Shown: positions 52,361 through 61,327 of the stretch, piece after piece
How positions within the stretch are numbered: the stretch's first letter is position 1
Layout of the letters: each line of letters begins with the position of its first letter
From: Butyricicoccus pullicaecorum
GTDB lineage: Bacteria; Bacillota; Clostridia; Oscillospirales; Butyricicoccaceae
Assembly (NCBI GenBank): GCA_018366195.1
Contig: JAGZIN010000001.1
Coordinates: 124,001-188,000 of the forward strand
Length of the DNA: 64,000 nucleotides
Direction of reading: 5' to 3'
Position numbers and translations under genes: made by a program
Notes under the pieces: generated by a model
Seen by the model: only the letters and a program-made list of their open reading frames with translations
Database searches by the model: none
What the model was told of the DNA's origin: nothing

Positions 52361-54475
52361 ATGAGCAAAGTACCCGAGTTATTCGGCAGCATGGTGTTTA
52401 ATGAGTCGGTTATGAAGGAGCGGTTGCCAAAGGACGTCTTTAAGGCACTCGGACGCACCATCTTGGAAGGCACAGCGCTCGATCCAACCGTTGCCAATAT
52501 CATTGCCAATGCAATGAAGGATTGGGCAATTGGCAAGGGGGCAACACATTATACCCACTGGTTCCAACCGATGACTGGAGTGACCGCAGAAAAGCATGAT
52601 TCATTTATTACGCCGGGTGCGGAAAGCGGCGTAATCATGGAGTTTTCCGGTAAGGAATTGATTAAGGGAGAGCCAGATGCGTCCTCGTTCCCCTCAGGTG
52701 GACTGCGCGCAACCTTTGAAGCCCGTGGATATACGGCGTGGGACCCGACGTCCTACGCGTTCATTAAGGATAATACCTTGTGTATTCCAACTGCATTTTG
52801 CTCCTATACCGGTCAGGTGCTCGATAAAAAGACACCGCTTTTGCGTTCTATGGACGCGATTTCGGTACAGGCATGCCGTATGCTGCGTCTGTTTGGCAAG
52901 GAGTGCAAGCGTGTCACCACAACCGTAGGTCCGGAGCAGGAATATTTCCTTATCAATAAAAGTGATTATGCCAAACGTCCGGATTTGATTTTGACGGGAC
53001 GTACCCTGTTTGGTGCACCGGCACCAAAGGGGCAGGAAATGGACGACCATTATTTTGGCTCGATTCGTCCGCGGGTCAAGAAGTTTATGGCGGAGCTGGA
53101 CGAGGAATTGTGGAAGCTTGGCATTTATTCCAAGACCGAGCACAATGAGGTTGCACCATGCCAGCATGAGATGGCACCCATTTTTGAGACGGCAAATATT
53201 GCGGTAGACCATAACCAGCTGACCATGGAGGTCATGAAAAAGGTCGCTGACCGCAATGGATTTGTTTGCCTGCTGCATGAAAAGCCGTTTGCGGGAATTA
53301 ACGGTTCGGGTAAGCATAACAACTGGTCTCTGACCACGGACCGCGGTGAAAATCTGCTGGAGCCGGGCAGTACACCGTCTTCCAATGCACAGTTTTTACT
53401 GTTTTTGACCGCAACCATCAAGGCGGTGGACGAATATCAGGATTTGCTGCGTCTATCTGCCGCAAGTGCTGGCAATGACCATCGTTTGGGAGCACATGAA
53501 GCACCGCCGGCTGTGATTTCCATGTATATCGGTGATGAGCTGGGTGCAGTTATAGATGCCATTGTGTCCGGTGCCGACTATACAGATGCGCAAAAAACCA
53601 ATATGGATATCGGTGTCACTGCCCTTCCGGCTATTCCCAAGGATACCTCTGACCGCAATCGTACTTCGCCGTTTGCCTTTACAGGCAATAAATTTGAATT
53701 CCGTATGCCGGGTTCTGCGTTCAATGTTGCGTGTACGAACACGGTTTTGAATACCGCGGTTGCAGAAGCGCTGCGCCAGTTTGCAGATGAATTGGAGCAG
53801 GCACCCGATTTTGACCAAGCATTGACAACACTCATCATGCGCGAAATCAAGGCACATCAGCGTATTGTGTTCAATGGAAATGGCTATGATGATGCATGGC
53901 TTGCGGAGGCAAAAAAGCGGGGGCTGCATAACCTGCCTTCGGCACCGGAAGCACTCTCACACTATACGGACAAAAAGAACTTACAGCTTTTTACACGTCA
54001 TAATGTGTATACACCAGTCGAGGTTGGCTCTCGTGAGGAAATCCTGCTGGAGGAATATGCCAAGACCATTCATATTGAAGCACTGACCATGCTGGACATG
54101 CTGCAAAAGCTGATTCTTCCCGCATGTATGCGCTATGCAAAGGAGATTGCAGAAGGCGTTGCCTTCAAAAAGCAAATTGGAATCGACGCGCCGGTGGAGA
54201 TGGAACTGGTGCGAGATTTGACCGAAAAAACAGGAGCGCTCAGCAAAGCCCGCGACACGCTGGCACAAAAGGTGGAGGGTGCAAAGCATGTTCTGGACCA
54301 CACCCTGTCTGCTGCGCCGGGCAGCGTCGGCGCACGTACCAAATCACGCTACTATTATGATGAGGTATTGCCGGCAATGGAGGCGACTCGAAAAATCGCA
54401 GATGCTTTGGAAAGTAAGGTTGCCAAGGAATATTGGCCATTCCCGACTTACAGCGATTTGTTATTTTATGTATGA
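52361..54475 (+). CDS. glnN: Glutamine synthetase type III
   Basis: The 704-residue enzyme makes glutamine from glutamate, ammonia and ATP and is the main ammonium-assimilation step. Length and sequence fit the GSIII class: [15 protein letters not shown] at the start, [42 protein letters not shown], the latch region [13 protein letters not shown] and the C-terminal four-helix GSIII-type tail ending [10 protein letters not shown]. Start at 52361 with AGGAGG. It stands alone between its promoter and a probable terminator. Confidence 0.96.
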   Translation: MSKVPELFGSMVFNESVMKERLPKDVFKALGRTILEGTALDPTVANIIANAMKDWAIGKGATHYTHWFQPMTGVTAEKHDSFITPGAESGVIMEFSGKELIKGEPDASSFPSGGLRATFEARGYTAWDPTSYAFIKDNTLCIPTAFCSYTGQVLDKKTPLLRSMDAISVQACRMLRLFGKECKRVTTTVGPEQEYFLINKSDYAKRPDLILTGRTLFGAPAPKGQEMDDHYFGSIRPRVKKFMAELDEELWKLGIYSKTEHNEVAPCQHEMAPIFETANIAVDHNQLTMEVMKKVADRNGFVCLLHEKPFAGINGSGKHNNWSLTTDRGENLLEPGSTPSSNAQFLLFLTATIKAVDEYQDLLRLSAASAGNDHRLGAHEAPPAVISMYIGDELGAVIDAIVSGADYTDAQKTNMDIGVTALPAIPKDTSDRNRTSPFAFTGNKFEFRMPGSAFNVACTNTVLNTAVAEALRQFADELEQAPDFDQALTTLIMREIKAHQRIVFNGNGYDDAWLAEAKKRGLHNLPSAPEALSHYTDKKNLQLFTRHNVYTPVEVGSREEILLEEYAKTIHIEALTMLDMLQKLILPACMRYAKEIAEGVAFKKQIGIDAPVEMELVRDLTEKTGALSKARDTLAQKVEGAKHVLDHTLSAAPGSVGARTKSRYYYDEVLPAMEATRKIADALESKVAKEYWPFPTYSDLLFYV

Positions 54476-54517
54476 GTCCAGACAGAGTTGACAATTTGAC
54501 GATTTCATAAGACAATT

Positions 54518-54560
54518 AAGGGGGCGGCAGCGCTTTTGCTGTTGCTCCCTTGATTTTCTT
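54518..54560 (+). terminator. Probable terminator after glnN
   Basis: Imperfect GC-rich stem (54518-54531 with 54538-54551) followed by GATTTTCTT. Confidence 0.5.
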
Positions 54561-54598
54561 ATCAAGAGCAAAGATTCTGTTGGCAGAGGGAGAGAGGT

Positions 54599-55630
54599 AT
54601 GAAACGATATGGAATCGCGGCGGTGCTCAGTGCCGCACTGCTGGTTGCTGCGGGCTGTCATGCAAGTTTGGAATCCAGTCAGTCGGATTTTTATGCAATG
54701 GATACTTTTATGACAGTTACGGCATACCATACGGAGAAAGAGACTGCCCATACGGTACAGACCAAAATCGAGCAGCGCGTCAATGCACTCGATGCGCTGC
54801 TGTCGCGTCAGCGTGTACAAAGTGCGCTTGCAAAGCTCAATGATGCCAATGGTGTGCCTGTCACGGTGGAACCGGAGCTGTATGAGGTGATTGAAACCGC
54901 AGTGGCGTATGCAGAGCTGACAGATGGTGCGTATGACCCAACCACTGCACCGCTTTCAGAGCTTTGGCAGATTGGAACCGAGCAGGCACATGTGCCGACT
55001 CAGGCAGAAATTGATGCCGCTTTGCAACAGGTGGGCTGGCAGAAGATTCATTTACTGGGAAACAATCAGATACAACTGATGCAGGGTGCAAAAATTGACC
55101 TTGGCGGAATCGGAAAAGGCTGGGCAGCCAATGATGCGGCAGAAATTTGCCGAACCGCAGGAGATGACCTGCATGTTTTGGCACAGCTGGGCGGCAATAT
55201 CATAGGATTCGGAGAAAATCCAAACAGCGATACCGGAGACTGGGTGATTGGCGTTGCAGACCCAGAGAAACCGACAAATTATGTCGCAGCCATTGCCGTT
55301 ACCAATGAATCGGTGGTTACATCGGGGGATTATGAACGGTATTTCGAGCAGAACGGCAAACGGTATCACCATATTTTTGACCCGAAAACTGGATATCCGG
55401 CAGACAGCGGATTGCGTGGTGTAACCGTTGTGGACTCGGATTCTGCAAAGGCAGATGCTCTGACAACCGCGCTCTTTGTCATGGGGTTATCTCGTGGCTT
55501 GGAGTTTTGTGCACAGCATGAAATCAAGGCGGTATTTGTAACCGATGCGCAGGAGGTCATTCCGACAGAAAGCCTACGGGGACAATATACCTTTACCGGT
55601 GCACAGGCAGGATATACCGATGGACAATAA
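54599..55630 (+). CDS. apbE: ApbE-type FAD:protein FMN transferase lipoprotein
   Basis: ApbE takes FMN from FAD and attaches it covalently to a Ser/Thr of exported flavoproteins. The 343-residue protein has a lipobox VAAGC (Cys about residue 20), then DFYAMDTFMTVTAY, LSELWQIG, the substrate motif IDLGGIGKGWAAN, LAQLGGNIIGFGE, VVTSGDYERYFEQNGKRYHHIFDPKTG-like core and SDSAKADALTTALFV. It acts outside the membrane. It overlaps the next gene by 11 bases; the three genes from 54599 to 56523 form an operon. Its target flavoprotein is not in the window. Confidence 0.93.
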   Translation: MKRYGIAAVLSAALLVAAGCHASLESSQSDFYAMDTFMTVTAYHTEKETAHTVQTKIEQRVNALDALLSRQRVQSALAKLNDANGVPVTVEPELYEVIETAVAYAELTDGAYDPTTAPLSELWQIGTEQAHVPTQAEIDAALQQVGWQKIHLLGNNQIQLMQGAKIDLGGIGKGWAANDAAEICRTAGDDLHVLAQLGGNIIGFGENPNSDTGDWVIGVADPEKPTNYVAAIAVTNESVVTSGDYERYFEQNGKRYHHIFDPKTGYPADSGLRGVTVVDSDSAKADALTTALFVMGLSRGLEFCAQHEIKAVFVTDAQEVIPTESLRGQYTFTGAQAGYTDGQ

Positions 55631-56003
55631 ACGACTGCGGTGGGGAGATTGGGTGGTCTGCGCAGTTGTGCTGTGCCTTGCCGGACTTACGGCGCTCCCG
55701 TTTCTCTTTCATCACATATCAGGGACGCTGGTTTGTGAAATCAGGCAGGAAAATCAAGTGGTGCAGACCATACGTTTGATAGAGGGCTATCAGCAGACCG
55801 TGACCCTGACAAGGGACGGCGTAACCAACCGCATTGAAATTGACGGACTGTCGGTGCGCTTTGCACAGTCAACCTGTCCGGATCAGGTGTGTATTCGTGC
55901 GGGTACTTTGACACGTGCCGGACAGATGGCGGTTTGCCTTCCAACGCGAGTCACGGTGCGTATTTTAGGGGCAGAGACACAGGTAGATGCAATCGCATCA
56001 TAA
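55620..56003 (+). CDS. NusG domain II-containing membrane protein
   Basis: The 127-residue protein has one N-terminal membrane segment (about residues 15-35) followed by an exported NusG_II-like beta domain with EIRQENQVVQTIRL, NRIEIDGLSVRF and STCPDQVCIRAG. The pair of cysteines in CPDQVC is conserved in the family. NusG_II proteins are regularly placed between apbE and a Gx-transporter gene in anaerobic Firmicutes, as here. Their function is not settled; a relative in Listeria is, as I recall, the EetA protein of extracellular electron transfer. The start is inside the apbE gene. Confidence 0.85.
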   Translation: MDNKRLRWGDWVVCAVVLCLAGLTALPFLFHHISGTLVCEIRQENQVVQTIRLIEGYQQTVTLTRDGVTNRIEIDGLSVRFAQSTCPDQVCIRAGTLTRAGQMAVCLPTRVTVRILGAETQVDAIAS

Positions 56004-56016
56004 AAGGGGAAGAACA

Positions 56017-56523
56017 ATGAAAAGCAAACAAATTGCCTTGTGCGGTGTTCTGGTTGCTGTGGCGTTGGTGCTGTCGCTGGTGGAAAAAATGATACCTGTG
56101 CAGGCACTGGTTCCCATTCCGGGCATCAAACTGGGGCTTGCCAATGTGGTCACGGTATTTGCCCTGACCCATTTGAGGCTGCGGGAAACGGTTGCAATTA
56201 TTCTGGTGCGCGTAACATTGTTGTCGGTCTTTATGGGCAGTGTGACAGCATTTCTGTTTTCGCTTTTTGGCAGCCTGCTCGCAATGGCTGTCATGAAGCT
56301 GATGTTTTATGGAGAAGGTATCTGCTTTTCGCTTGTGGGCATTTCGATTGCAGGTGCGGCAGCCCATAATATGGGACAAATTGGTGCTGCTGTCATGGTT
56401 TTGGGTACCATAGACGTGGTTGGATATTTACCGCTGCTCCTTGTCATGTCCATTCCGATGGGCGCTGTGACCGGGGTGGTTTGTACGGTGGTACTGGGAC
56501 ACTTACATACACTGCGCTCATAA
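56017..56523 (+). CDS. Gx-transporter / heptaprenyl diphosphate synthase component I family membrane protein
   Basis: The 168-residue protein has about five membrane segments and the family pattern KQIALCGVLVAVALVLSLVE, PIPGIKLGLANVVTVFAL and GAAAHNMGQIGAAV. It looks like a small ECF S-component-like protein. Databases often label it heptaprenyl diphosphate synthase component I, but that name is not well supported; in flavin-based electron-transfer loci its relative is called EetB. AGGGGAAG precedes the ATG at 56017. Third gene of the apbE operon. Confidence 0.85.
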   Translation: MKSKQIALCGVLVAVALVLSLVEKMIPVQALVPIPGIKLGLANVVTVFALTHLRLRETVAIILVRVTLLSVFMGSVTAFLFSLFGSLLAMAVMKLMFYGEGICFSLVGISIAGAAAHNMGQIGAAVMVLGTIDVVGYLPLLLVMSIPMGAVTGVVCTVVLGHLHTLRS

Positions 56524-56605
56524 AATTGGAAAATATTTCTATGATTTGCACGGATAATTTTACGCTTGTGCGGGATACTACGTAAAACGGAAGGAGCGAA
56601 TCATA

Positions 56606-56992
56606 ATGAAAAACAGCATACGATTGGTATTTGTCATTGCGTTATCTCTGGTGATGCTCATGGGCTGCGGCAGACAGGCGCAGGACAATAATACAGCCAA
56701 CCCGCCGGCACGTACCGAACAGCCAAACGATACCGTGAACGATTTGCCCAATGCACCGGACAATGGCTCTCATGTACAGGGCGACCAAAATGGAATCGGA
56801 GCGCAGCAAAAGCCGAATGATGGTTCTGTGACGCAGGACGCTAAGGACATTGTGGACGATGCGGGAGACATGGTGGGAGACGCCGCGCAGGGCGTTGGAG
56901 ATGCCGTGAAAGACGTCGGTGATGCTGCAAAAAACGCAGCAGATGATATGACGGGAGATAAAAACGGGGCAGCAGACAAAAAGCAAAAATAG
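56606..56992 (+). CDS. Small lipoprotein with low-complexity, helical repeat tail
   Basis: The 128-residue protein has a signal peptide with lipobox LMGC (Cys about residue 21). Residues 22-75 are Asn/Pro/Gln/Asp-rich and probably disordered. Residues about 78-120 are an amphipathic repeat of the type VGDAAQGVGDAVKDVGDAAKN, like the YtxH/LEA-like helices of stress or membrane-associated proteins. No enzyme domain is present. AAGGAG lies before the ATG. I do not know its role. Confidence 0.75.
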   Translation: MKNSIRLVFVIALSLVMLMGCGRQAQDNNTANPPARTEQPNDTVNDLPNAPDNGSHVQGDQNGIGAQQKPNDGSVTQDAKDIVDDAGDMVGDAAQGVGDAVKDVGDAAKNAADDMTGDKNGAADKKQK

Positions 56993-56999
56993 AAAAAGA

Positions 57000-57040
57000 A
57001 ATCGGGAGGTACCGCATCGCTGGTACGTCCCGATTTTTTA
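57000..57040. terminator. Terminator between lipoprotein gene and ilvA
   Basis: Stem 57000-57013 with 57021-57034 (AATCGGGA/TCCCGATT outer part), T run on the plus strand, T-rich on the minus strand. Serves both converging genes. Confidence 0.82.
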
Positions 57041-57075
57041 TACGCGCCCCTGTCAAGGAAAGGAACAGATTGGTT

Positions 57076-58287
57076 TTAGTTGGTTTTGCTGGAAATCTGA
57101 TAACCCGCCTTTTTGAGTGCCTTCAATAGACGGTTGGCATGTTCATCTCCGCCGACCTCACATACCACCTGAATAATTGCCTCTCCGATTTCCAAATCAG
57201 CAGCCACGCGGTCATGGTTGAACAAAATGACGTTTGCATTTTGCTCGGCAACGATATGTGCGAAGTTTTCCAGTGCACCCGGCACATCGGGCATGATGGT
57301 CGAGAATTTAATGTGGCGGTGTCGGGTGACCAGACCCTTTTCCACAACCTTGTGGATAAAGGAAACATCAATATTGCCGCCTGACAGAACACAAACGACT
57401 TTTTTGCCTGTGATATCCACTTTATGGTTGAGGACTGCGGCAAGAGAAGCAGCGCCAGCCGGTTCGACGACCTGCTTTGCGCGCTCTAAAAGCAGCAGAA
57501 TGGTTGCTGCAATTTCCGAATCGGATACCGTCACCATCTCATCAACATATTGGTCAATGTATTGCATGGTGATATCTCCGGGCTGCTTGACGGCAATGCC
57601 GTCTGCAATGGTATGTGCGCTTTCAGTCGCGTGAACGGTACCTGCGTGAAAGGAATTTACAATGGCAGATGCGCCTTCTGCCTGTACGCCAATCACCTGA
57701 ATTCGCGGATTGATTTGCTTGACACAGGCAGAAATGCCGGACAGCAGACCCCCTCCGCCAGCGGGAACGAAAATCATATCAACAGTAGGGAGATCGCTCA
57801 GGATTTCCAGACCGATGGTGCCCTGTCCCGCCATGACGTCCTCATCATTAAAGGGGTGTATCAGCTCCGCGCCGGTTTCTGCGGTGATTTCCTGTGCTTT
57901 GGCATAGGTTTCATCATAGACAGAACCATGCAGAACCACTTTGGCACCATAGCCTTCCGTTGCTGCAACCTTGGCAATGGGAGCAGAACGCGGCATCACA
58001 ATCGTAGCCGGAACACCAACGGAAGCGGCGGCAAAGGCAACTCCCTGTGCATGGTTGCCGGCAGAGGAAGCCACAACGGCTGGAAGGTCACCCTCCAGAA
58101 AACGCTTCATGATTTTATTATAGGCACCACGCACCTTAAATGAGCCGGTTTTCTGCTGGTTTTCATATTTGAGATATACTTCTGCTCCGGTCATCTGAGA
58201 AAATGTGCTGGACGTACTGAGCGGAATGGTATGGACAACATTTTTCAGGCGGGCTGCCGCCTCTTGAAAATCATTGACTGTCAGCAT
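57076..58287 (-). CDS. ilvA: Threonine ammonia-lyase with ACT domain
   Basis: A PLP enzyme turning threonine into 2-oxobutanoate and ammonia, feeding isoleucine synthesis or threonine catabolism. The 403-residue protein has the PLP lysine in SFKVRGAYN (Lys51), SSAGNHAQGVA, the phosphate-binding VPAGGGGLLSG and a C-terminal ACT domain (about 325-400; TIMPDVPGALENFAHIV). One ACT domain and this length fit the short TdcB-like/Clostridial form rather than the long E. coli IlvA with two. Start at 58287 (MLTVNDFQ). No other isoleucine genes are nearby. Confidence 0.92.
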   Translation of the reverse strand: MLTVNDFQEAAARLKNVVHTIPLSTSSTFSQMTGAEVYLKYENQQKTGSFKVRGAYNKIMKRFLEGDLPAVVASSAGNHAQGVAFAAASVGVPATIVMPRSAPIAKVAATEGYGAKVVLHGSVYDETYAKAQEITAETGAELIHPFNDEDVMAGQGTIGLEILSDLPTVDMIFVPAGGGGLLSGISACVKQINPRIQVIGVQAEGASAIVNSFHAGTVHATESAHTIADGIAVKQPGDITMQYIDQYVDEMVTVSDSEIAATILLLLERAKQVVEPAGAASLAAVLNHKVDITGKKVVCVLSGGNIDVSFIHKVVEKGLVTRHRHIKFSTIMPDVPGALENFAHIVAEQNANVILFNHDRVAADLEIGEAIIQVVCEVGGDEHANRLLKALKKAGYQISSKTN

Positions 58288-58328
58288 GCTTTTATTCCCT
58301 GCTTTCACAATAAAATAGACGTATTTAC

Positions 58329-58357
58329 AGTTTAGCACGACAGATTTCTGATTGCAA
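58329..58357 (-). promoter_or_regulatory. Candidate promoter of ilvA
   Basis: On the minus strand TTGCAA (58357-58352), 17-base spacer ending TGC, TAAACT (58334-58329). Moderate match with extended -10. Confidence 0.5.
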
Positions 58358-58426
58358 GGTATGTCAGCGGGATTTTTCGCCGAACTTGGAAAAAATTACA
58401 AAATTTTCGAAACAATTCGAATAAGA

Positions 58427-58455
58427 TTGTATTTTTCCAGCGATTTTGTTATAAT
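58427..58455 (+). promoter_or_regulatory. Promoter of the DivIVA-like gene
   Basis: TTGTAT (58427-58432), 17-base spacer ending TGT, perfect TATAAT (58450-58455). Confidence 0.78.
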
Positions 58456-58498
58456 ACCTGTGTGTTATTTGAAACAAATGGAACAGGGAAGGGTATTT

Positions 58499-59335
58499 AT
58501 GAGCCAATCAGAAATGGGGTTCCGGACAGCGGCGCTTGGATTTCGTCGGGAAGATGTGCTGGAATTTATTGCACAGGAGTCAGAACGAAGACAACAGCTG
58601 GAAGCCGAATTGGAACAGGCACAAACAGATGCAGAGCGTTTTCGGGAGGAAAAAGAGGAGGCAGATCAGGCGGCAAAGGCGCTGCTTTCCGAGCATGACC
58701 GGATTTTATCCGAGGTTCAGGAGAAGGAGTCACAAATCAAAGCCTTGCAGGACGCTGCGCGCTGCGCAGAGGAACAGACACAGACGGTACAAGCGGCGCT
58801 GGAAAAGCTGCGGCGGGAAAATGAAGCGCTGCAAAAGGTGTTAGAGGATACCCAGATGGAGAATACCAACCTTTCTTCCAAGTGCACCGAATATGATGAA
58901 GCGCGTGACCGCTTGGCTGAGATTGAGCTTTGTGCGCATGAACGTGCGGATAAAATCCAGCATCGTGCAGAACAGGAGGCATGTGCTCTGATTCGGCAGG
59001 CGCAGGACGCGGCAGAGCATCTGCTGGAAACGGTTGCGCAGACCAAGGACATATACTGGCAGGCGCTGACAAACGCAGAACGGGAGCGGGAGCGTGCGCA
59101 CACCAACGCAGTCGGCGCACTTTCAAAGCTCGATGAAATTATGAATGGATTGCGTGAGCAGGTGACCGAACCAATCGAAACCCGCAAGGAAAGCGGAACA
59201 ATACAGACTGCTGACGAGGAAATTCGTATCGGGGAACAAACAGCGCAGCGCACAGAAGCACAGACGGCTGGCAGCACAGGCAGAGAGCGTCACTCTCTGG
59301 CACAGGTGCTGGGCGCATTGCGCAGCGGAAAATAG
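58499..59335 (+). CDS. DivIVA-like coiled-coil protein
   Basis: The 278-residue protein begins MSQSEMGFRTAALGFRREDVLEF, close to the membrane-binding N-terminal motif of DivIVA-family proteins, and then forms one long coiled coil (about 25-215) rich in Glu, Gln and Ala with the EACALIRQAQDAAEHLLE segment seen in DivIVA C-terminal domains. The last 60 residues are polar and probably disordered. DivIVA proteins mark curved membranes at poles and septa. Start at 58499 has AGGGAAGGG in front; the promoter at 58427 lies inside the longer open frame, which rules that frame out. It is 12 bases before the fumarase subunit gene. Confidence 0.75.
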   Translation: MSQSEMGFRTAALGFRREDVLEFIAQESERRQQLEAELEQAQTDAERFREEKEEADQAAKALLSEHDRILSEVQEKESQIKALQDAARCAEEQTQTVQAALEKLRRENEALQKVLEDTQMENTNLSSKCTEYDEARDRLAEIELCAHERADKIQHRAEQEACALIRQAQDAAEHLLETVAQTKDIYWQALTNAERERERAHTNAVGALSKLDEIMNGLREQVTEPIETRKESGTIQTADEEIRIGEQTAQRTEAQTAGSTGRERHSLAQVLGALRSGK

Positions 59336-59347
59336 GGAGAAATCAAC

Positions 59348-59902
59348 ATGGCACATTATGATTTGCATACCGAGGAACTCAAGAAAATGGCACCCAAGCT
59401 GCGTGCAGGGGATACCGTGACCCTGACAGGGACCCTGTACACGGCGCGTGATGCTGCCCATAAGCGCATCACTGAGGCGATGGAACAGGGGCAGCCGCTG
59501 CCGTTTGCGCTCGATGGTGCAGCCATTTATTATGCAGGGCCGACACCGGAAAAGCCGGGACAGGTCATTGGTTCGGTTGGACCGACGACTTCAGGACGCA
59601 TGGACCCATATTCCCCCAAACTGCTCGATGCAGGACTGAGCTGCATGATTGGAAAGGGGGTGCGTTCTCCGGAGGTTGCACAGGCAATGGCACGCAATGG
59701 TGCGGTGTATCTGGTTGCCATTGGCGGCGCAGGTGCGGTAAAGGCGGAGAGCGTCAAGGGGCTGGAGGTCATTGCCTATGACGATTTGGGCTGTGAATCG
59801 GTCAAGCGCTTGACCGTCGAGCGGTTTACAGCCATTGTTGCAATGGACAGCGCAGGCGGCAACCTCTATCGAGATGGTGCCGCCCAGTATCGCAGAGAAT
59901 AA
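59348..59902 (+). CDS. Class I fumarase / L-tartrate dehydratase-type beta subunit
   Basis: The 184-residue protein matches the C-terminal (beta) half of iron-sulfur fumarases: LRAGDTVTLTGTLYTARDAAHKR, the GPTPEKPGQVIGSVGPTTSGRMD landmarks (for example TTSGRMDPY), GKGVRSPEV and AIGGAGAV. This subunit binds substrate carboxylates while the alpha subunit carries the 4Fe-4S cluster. The alpha gene, usually adjacent, is not in this window. The gene follows a DivIVA-like gene by 12 bases, so they share a transcript. Fumarase fits the malic enzyme and threonine lyase nearby, but a tartrate dehydratase is possible. Confidence 0.88.
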   Translation: MAHYDLHTEELKKMAPKLRAGDTVTLTGTLYTARDAAHKRITEAMEQGQPLPFALDGAAIYYAGPTPEKPGQVIGSVGPTTSGRMDPYSPKLLDAGLSCMIGKGVRSPEVAQAMARNGAVYLVAIGGAGAVKAESVKGLEVIAYDDLGCESVKRLTVERFTAIVAMDSAGGNLYRDGAAQYRRE

Positions 59903-59918
59903 AAGATTTCGAGAAATC

Positions 59919-59949
59919 GTGCGGAAGCTTGCCTTCCGCACTTCTTTTT
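59919..59949 (+). terminator. Terminator after the fumarase subunit gene
   Basis: 9-bp perfect stem (59919-59927 with 59933-59941) followed by TTCTTTTT. Confidence 0.82.
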
Positions 59950-59998
59950 GCGCCTTTTGCTTCATATAGTGTCAGAGAAGTATTGGGAGGTGTGCAAG

Positions 59999-60874
59999 AT
60001 GGAGCAGACCGGAATGAAACGGCTCCTGTGCCAGATGCTGGCGACTGTTATGGTGTTGGGTGGATTGTTTGCGTGGAATACCCGCAAAGAAGCGGTATCT
60101 GTGCTGGCACAGGAGCAAGTAGATTTGCCTGTTCTGATGTATCATAGTATCCTGAAAGATGAAGCAAGAGCAAATGCTTATGTGTTAAGTCCAGAGACAC
60201 TGGCGGCGGATTTGGATTATCTCAAGCAGCATGGATATGAAACCGTCACGATTGCACAGCTGGTGGATTACGTGGACGGACAGGGGGAACTGCCGGACAA
60301 ACCGGTTCTGATTACCTTTGATGATGGGTTTTACAACAATTATCTCTATGCCTATCCGCTTCTTCAGGAGAGAGAGATGTGTGCAGTCATTTCTCCCATT
60401 GGCAGGGAATCCGTTTTGTTTACGGAAAATGAACAGGAAAATGCGTATTGGTCTTATTTATCCATGGGACGGCTGATGGAGATGCAGGAGAGCGGCGTGT
60501 TTGAAATCGCAAACCATTCTTATCAGATGCACGCCGATGATGTACGCAAGGGGTGTCTCAAGAAGCGGGGAGAACAGCCAGATGCCTATGAAGCTCTGTT
60601 GGAATCCGATACCAGGCAGGCGCAGACTGTGCTGGCTGAGAGTGGGCTGACACCGCCTTTGTGCTATACCTATCCATTTGGTGCATATAGTCAGGAGACC
60701 GAGCGGGTCATGAAAAAGCTGGGCTTTCGCTGTACGCTCAGCTGTGAGGAGCGGCACAACGTCATTACCAGAAATCCGGAATGTCTCTATCTGCTGGGCA
60801 GATATAACCGCCCGTCAGGAATTGCAACCGATACATTTTTTGAAAAAATGCTTTGTGAGGAGGCGAAAAAATGA
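59999..60874 (+). CDS. Membrane-anchored polysaccharide deacetylase
   Basis: The 291-residue carbohydrate esterase family 4 protein has an N-terminal membrane anchor (about 10-28) and the NodB domain: VLMYHSIL, the catalytic TFDDGFYNNY (motif 1), HSYQMH (motif 2, in place of H-S/T-x-x-H) and YPFGAYSQET (motif 3). Relatives remove acetyl groups from peptidoglycan or poly-GlcNAc outside the cell. GGGAGG stands eight bases before the ATG at 59999. Its last codons overlap the YlmC gene as ATGA. Confidence 0.87.
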   Translation: MEQTGMKRLLCQMLATVMVLGGLFAWNTRKEAVSVLAQEQVDLPVLMYHSILKDEARANAYVLSPETLAADLDYLKQHGYETVTIAQLVDYVDGQGELPDKPVLITFDDGFYNNYLYAYPLLQEREMCAVISPIGRESVLFTENEQENAYWSYLSMGRLMEMQESGVFEIANHSYQMHADDVRKGCLKKRGEQPDAYEALLESDTRQAQTVLAESGLTPPLCYTYPFGAYSQETERVMKKLGFRCTLSCEERHNVITRNPECLYLLGRYNRPSGIATDTFFEKMLCEEAKK

Positions 60875-61158
60875 GTACAGAATCTTGTACGCTGGCGGCA
60901 CTTCGGTGCAGAGAGGTGATTAACCTTTGTGACGGTGCACGTATGGGATATGTGAGTGATATTCAGTTTGATATCAACAGCGGAAGAATCACTGCGTTCC
61001 TTGTGCCGGAAACAGCGGGCGTGCTGGGACTGCTGGGAAAGGGAGAGGAGGCAGTGATTTCTTGGGACTGCGTCGAAAAAATCGGAGAGGATATCATTTT
61101 TGTACGGTATCAGAGACCTTGTCCAGAACCACGCCCGCACAAGCGCTTTTGCTCATAA
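60871..61158 (+). CDS. YlmC/YmxH-family PRC-barrel protein
   Basis: The 95-residue protein has a PRC-barrel fold with LRCREVINLCDGARMGYVSDIQFD and ISWDCVEKIGEDIIFVRY, the signature of the YlmC/YmxH family that is restricted to spore formers and often called a sporulation protein. The molecular role is unknown. It is translationally coupled to the polysaccharide deacetylase (ATGA overlap) and precedes the rpsB promoter. Confidence 0.85.
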   Translation: MSTESCTLAALRCREVINLCDGARMGYVSDIQFDINSGRITAFLVPETAGVLGLLGKGEEAVISWDCVEKIGEDIIFVRYQRPCPEPRPHKRFCS

Positions 61159-61184
61159 AAAATATAAAAGTGTAAAAAATACCT

Positions 61185-61214
61185 TTGACAAAAGAACTTG
61201 CTCTATGTTATGAT
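61185..61214 (+). promoter_or_regulatory. Strong promoter of rpsB-tsf
   Basis: Consensus TTGACA (61185-61190), 18-base spacer ending TGT, TATGAT (61209-61214). Confidence 0.85.
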
Positions 61215-61250
61215 ATCAAGGTATGAATACACACATCTCGCGATGCACGC

Positions 61251-61282
61251 GGCGGGTGACCATTTTGGAAATGGTTGCCGCC
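61251..61282 (+). promoter_or_regulatory. Hairpin in the rpsB leader
   Basis: GGCGG (61251-61255) pairs with CCGCC (61278-61282) and ACCATTT (61259-61265) with AAATGGT (61269-61275), giving a long stem with a small internal loop in the 107-base leader. It ends 31 bases before the ribosome site and may be the target of S2 autoregulation. Confidence 0.5.
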
Positions 61283-61327
61283 TGTCAGATGAAACGAGAT
61301 GGAGGAAAAACCAAGGAGGAATTTCAA

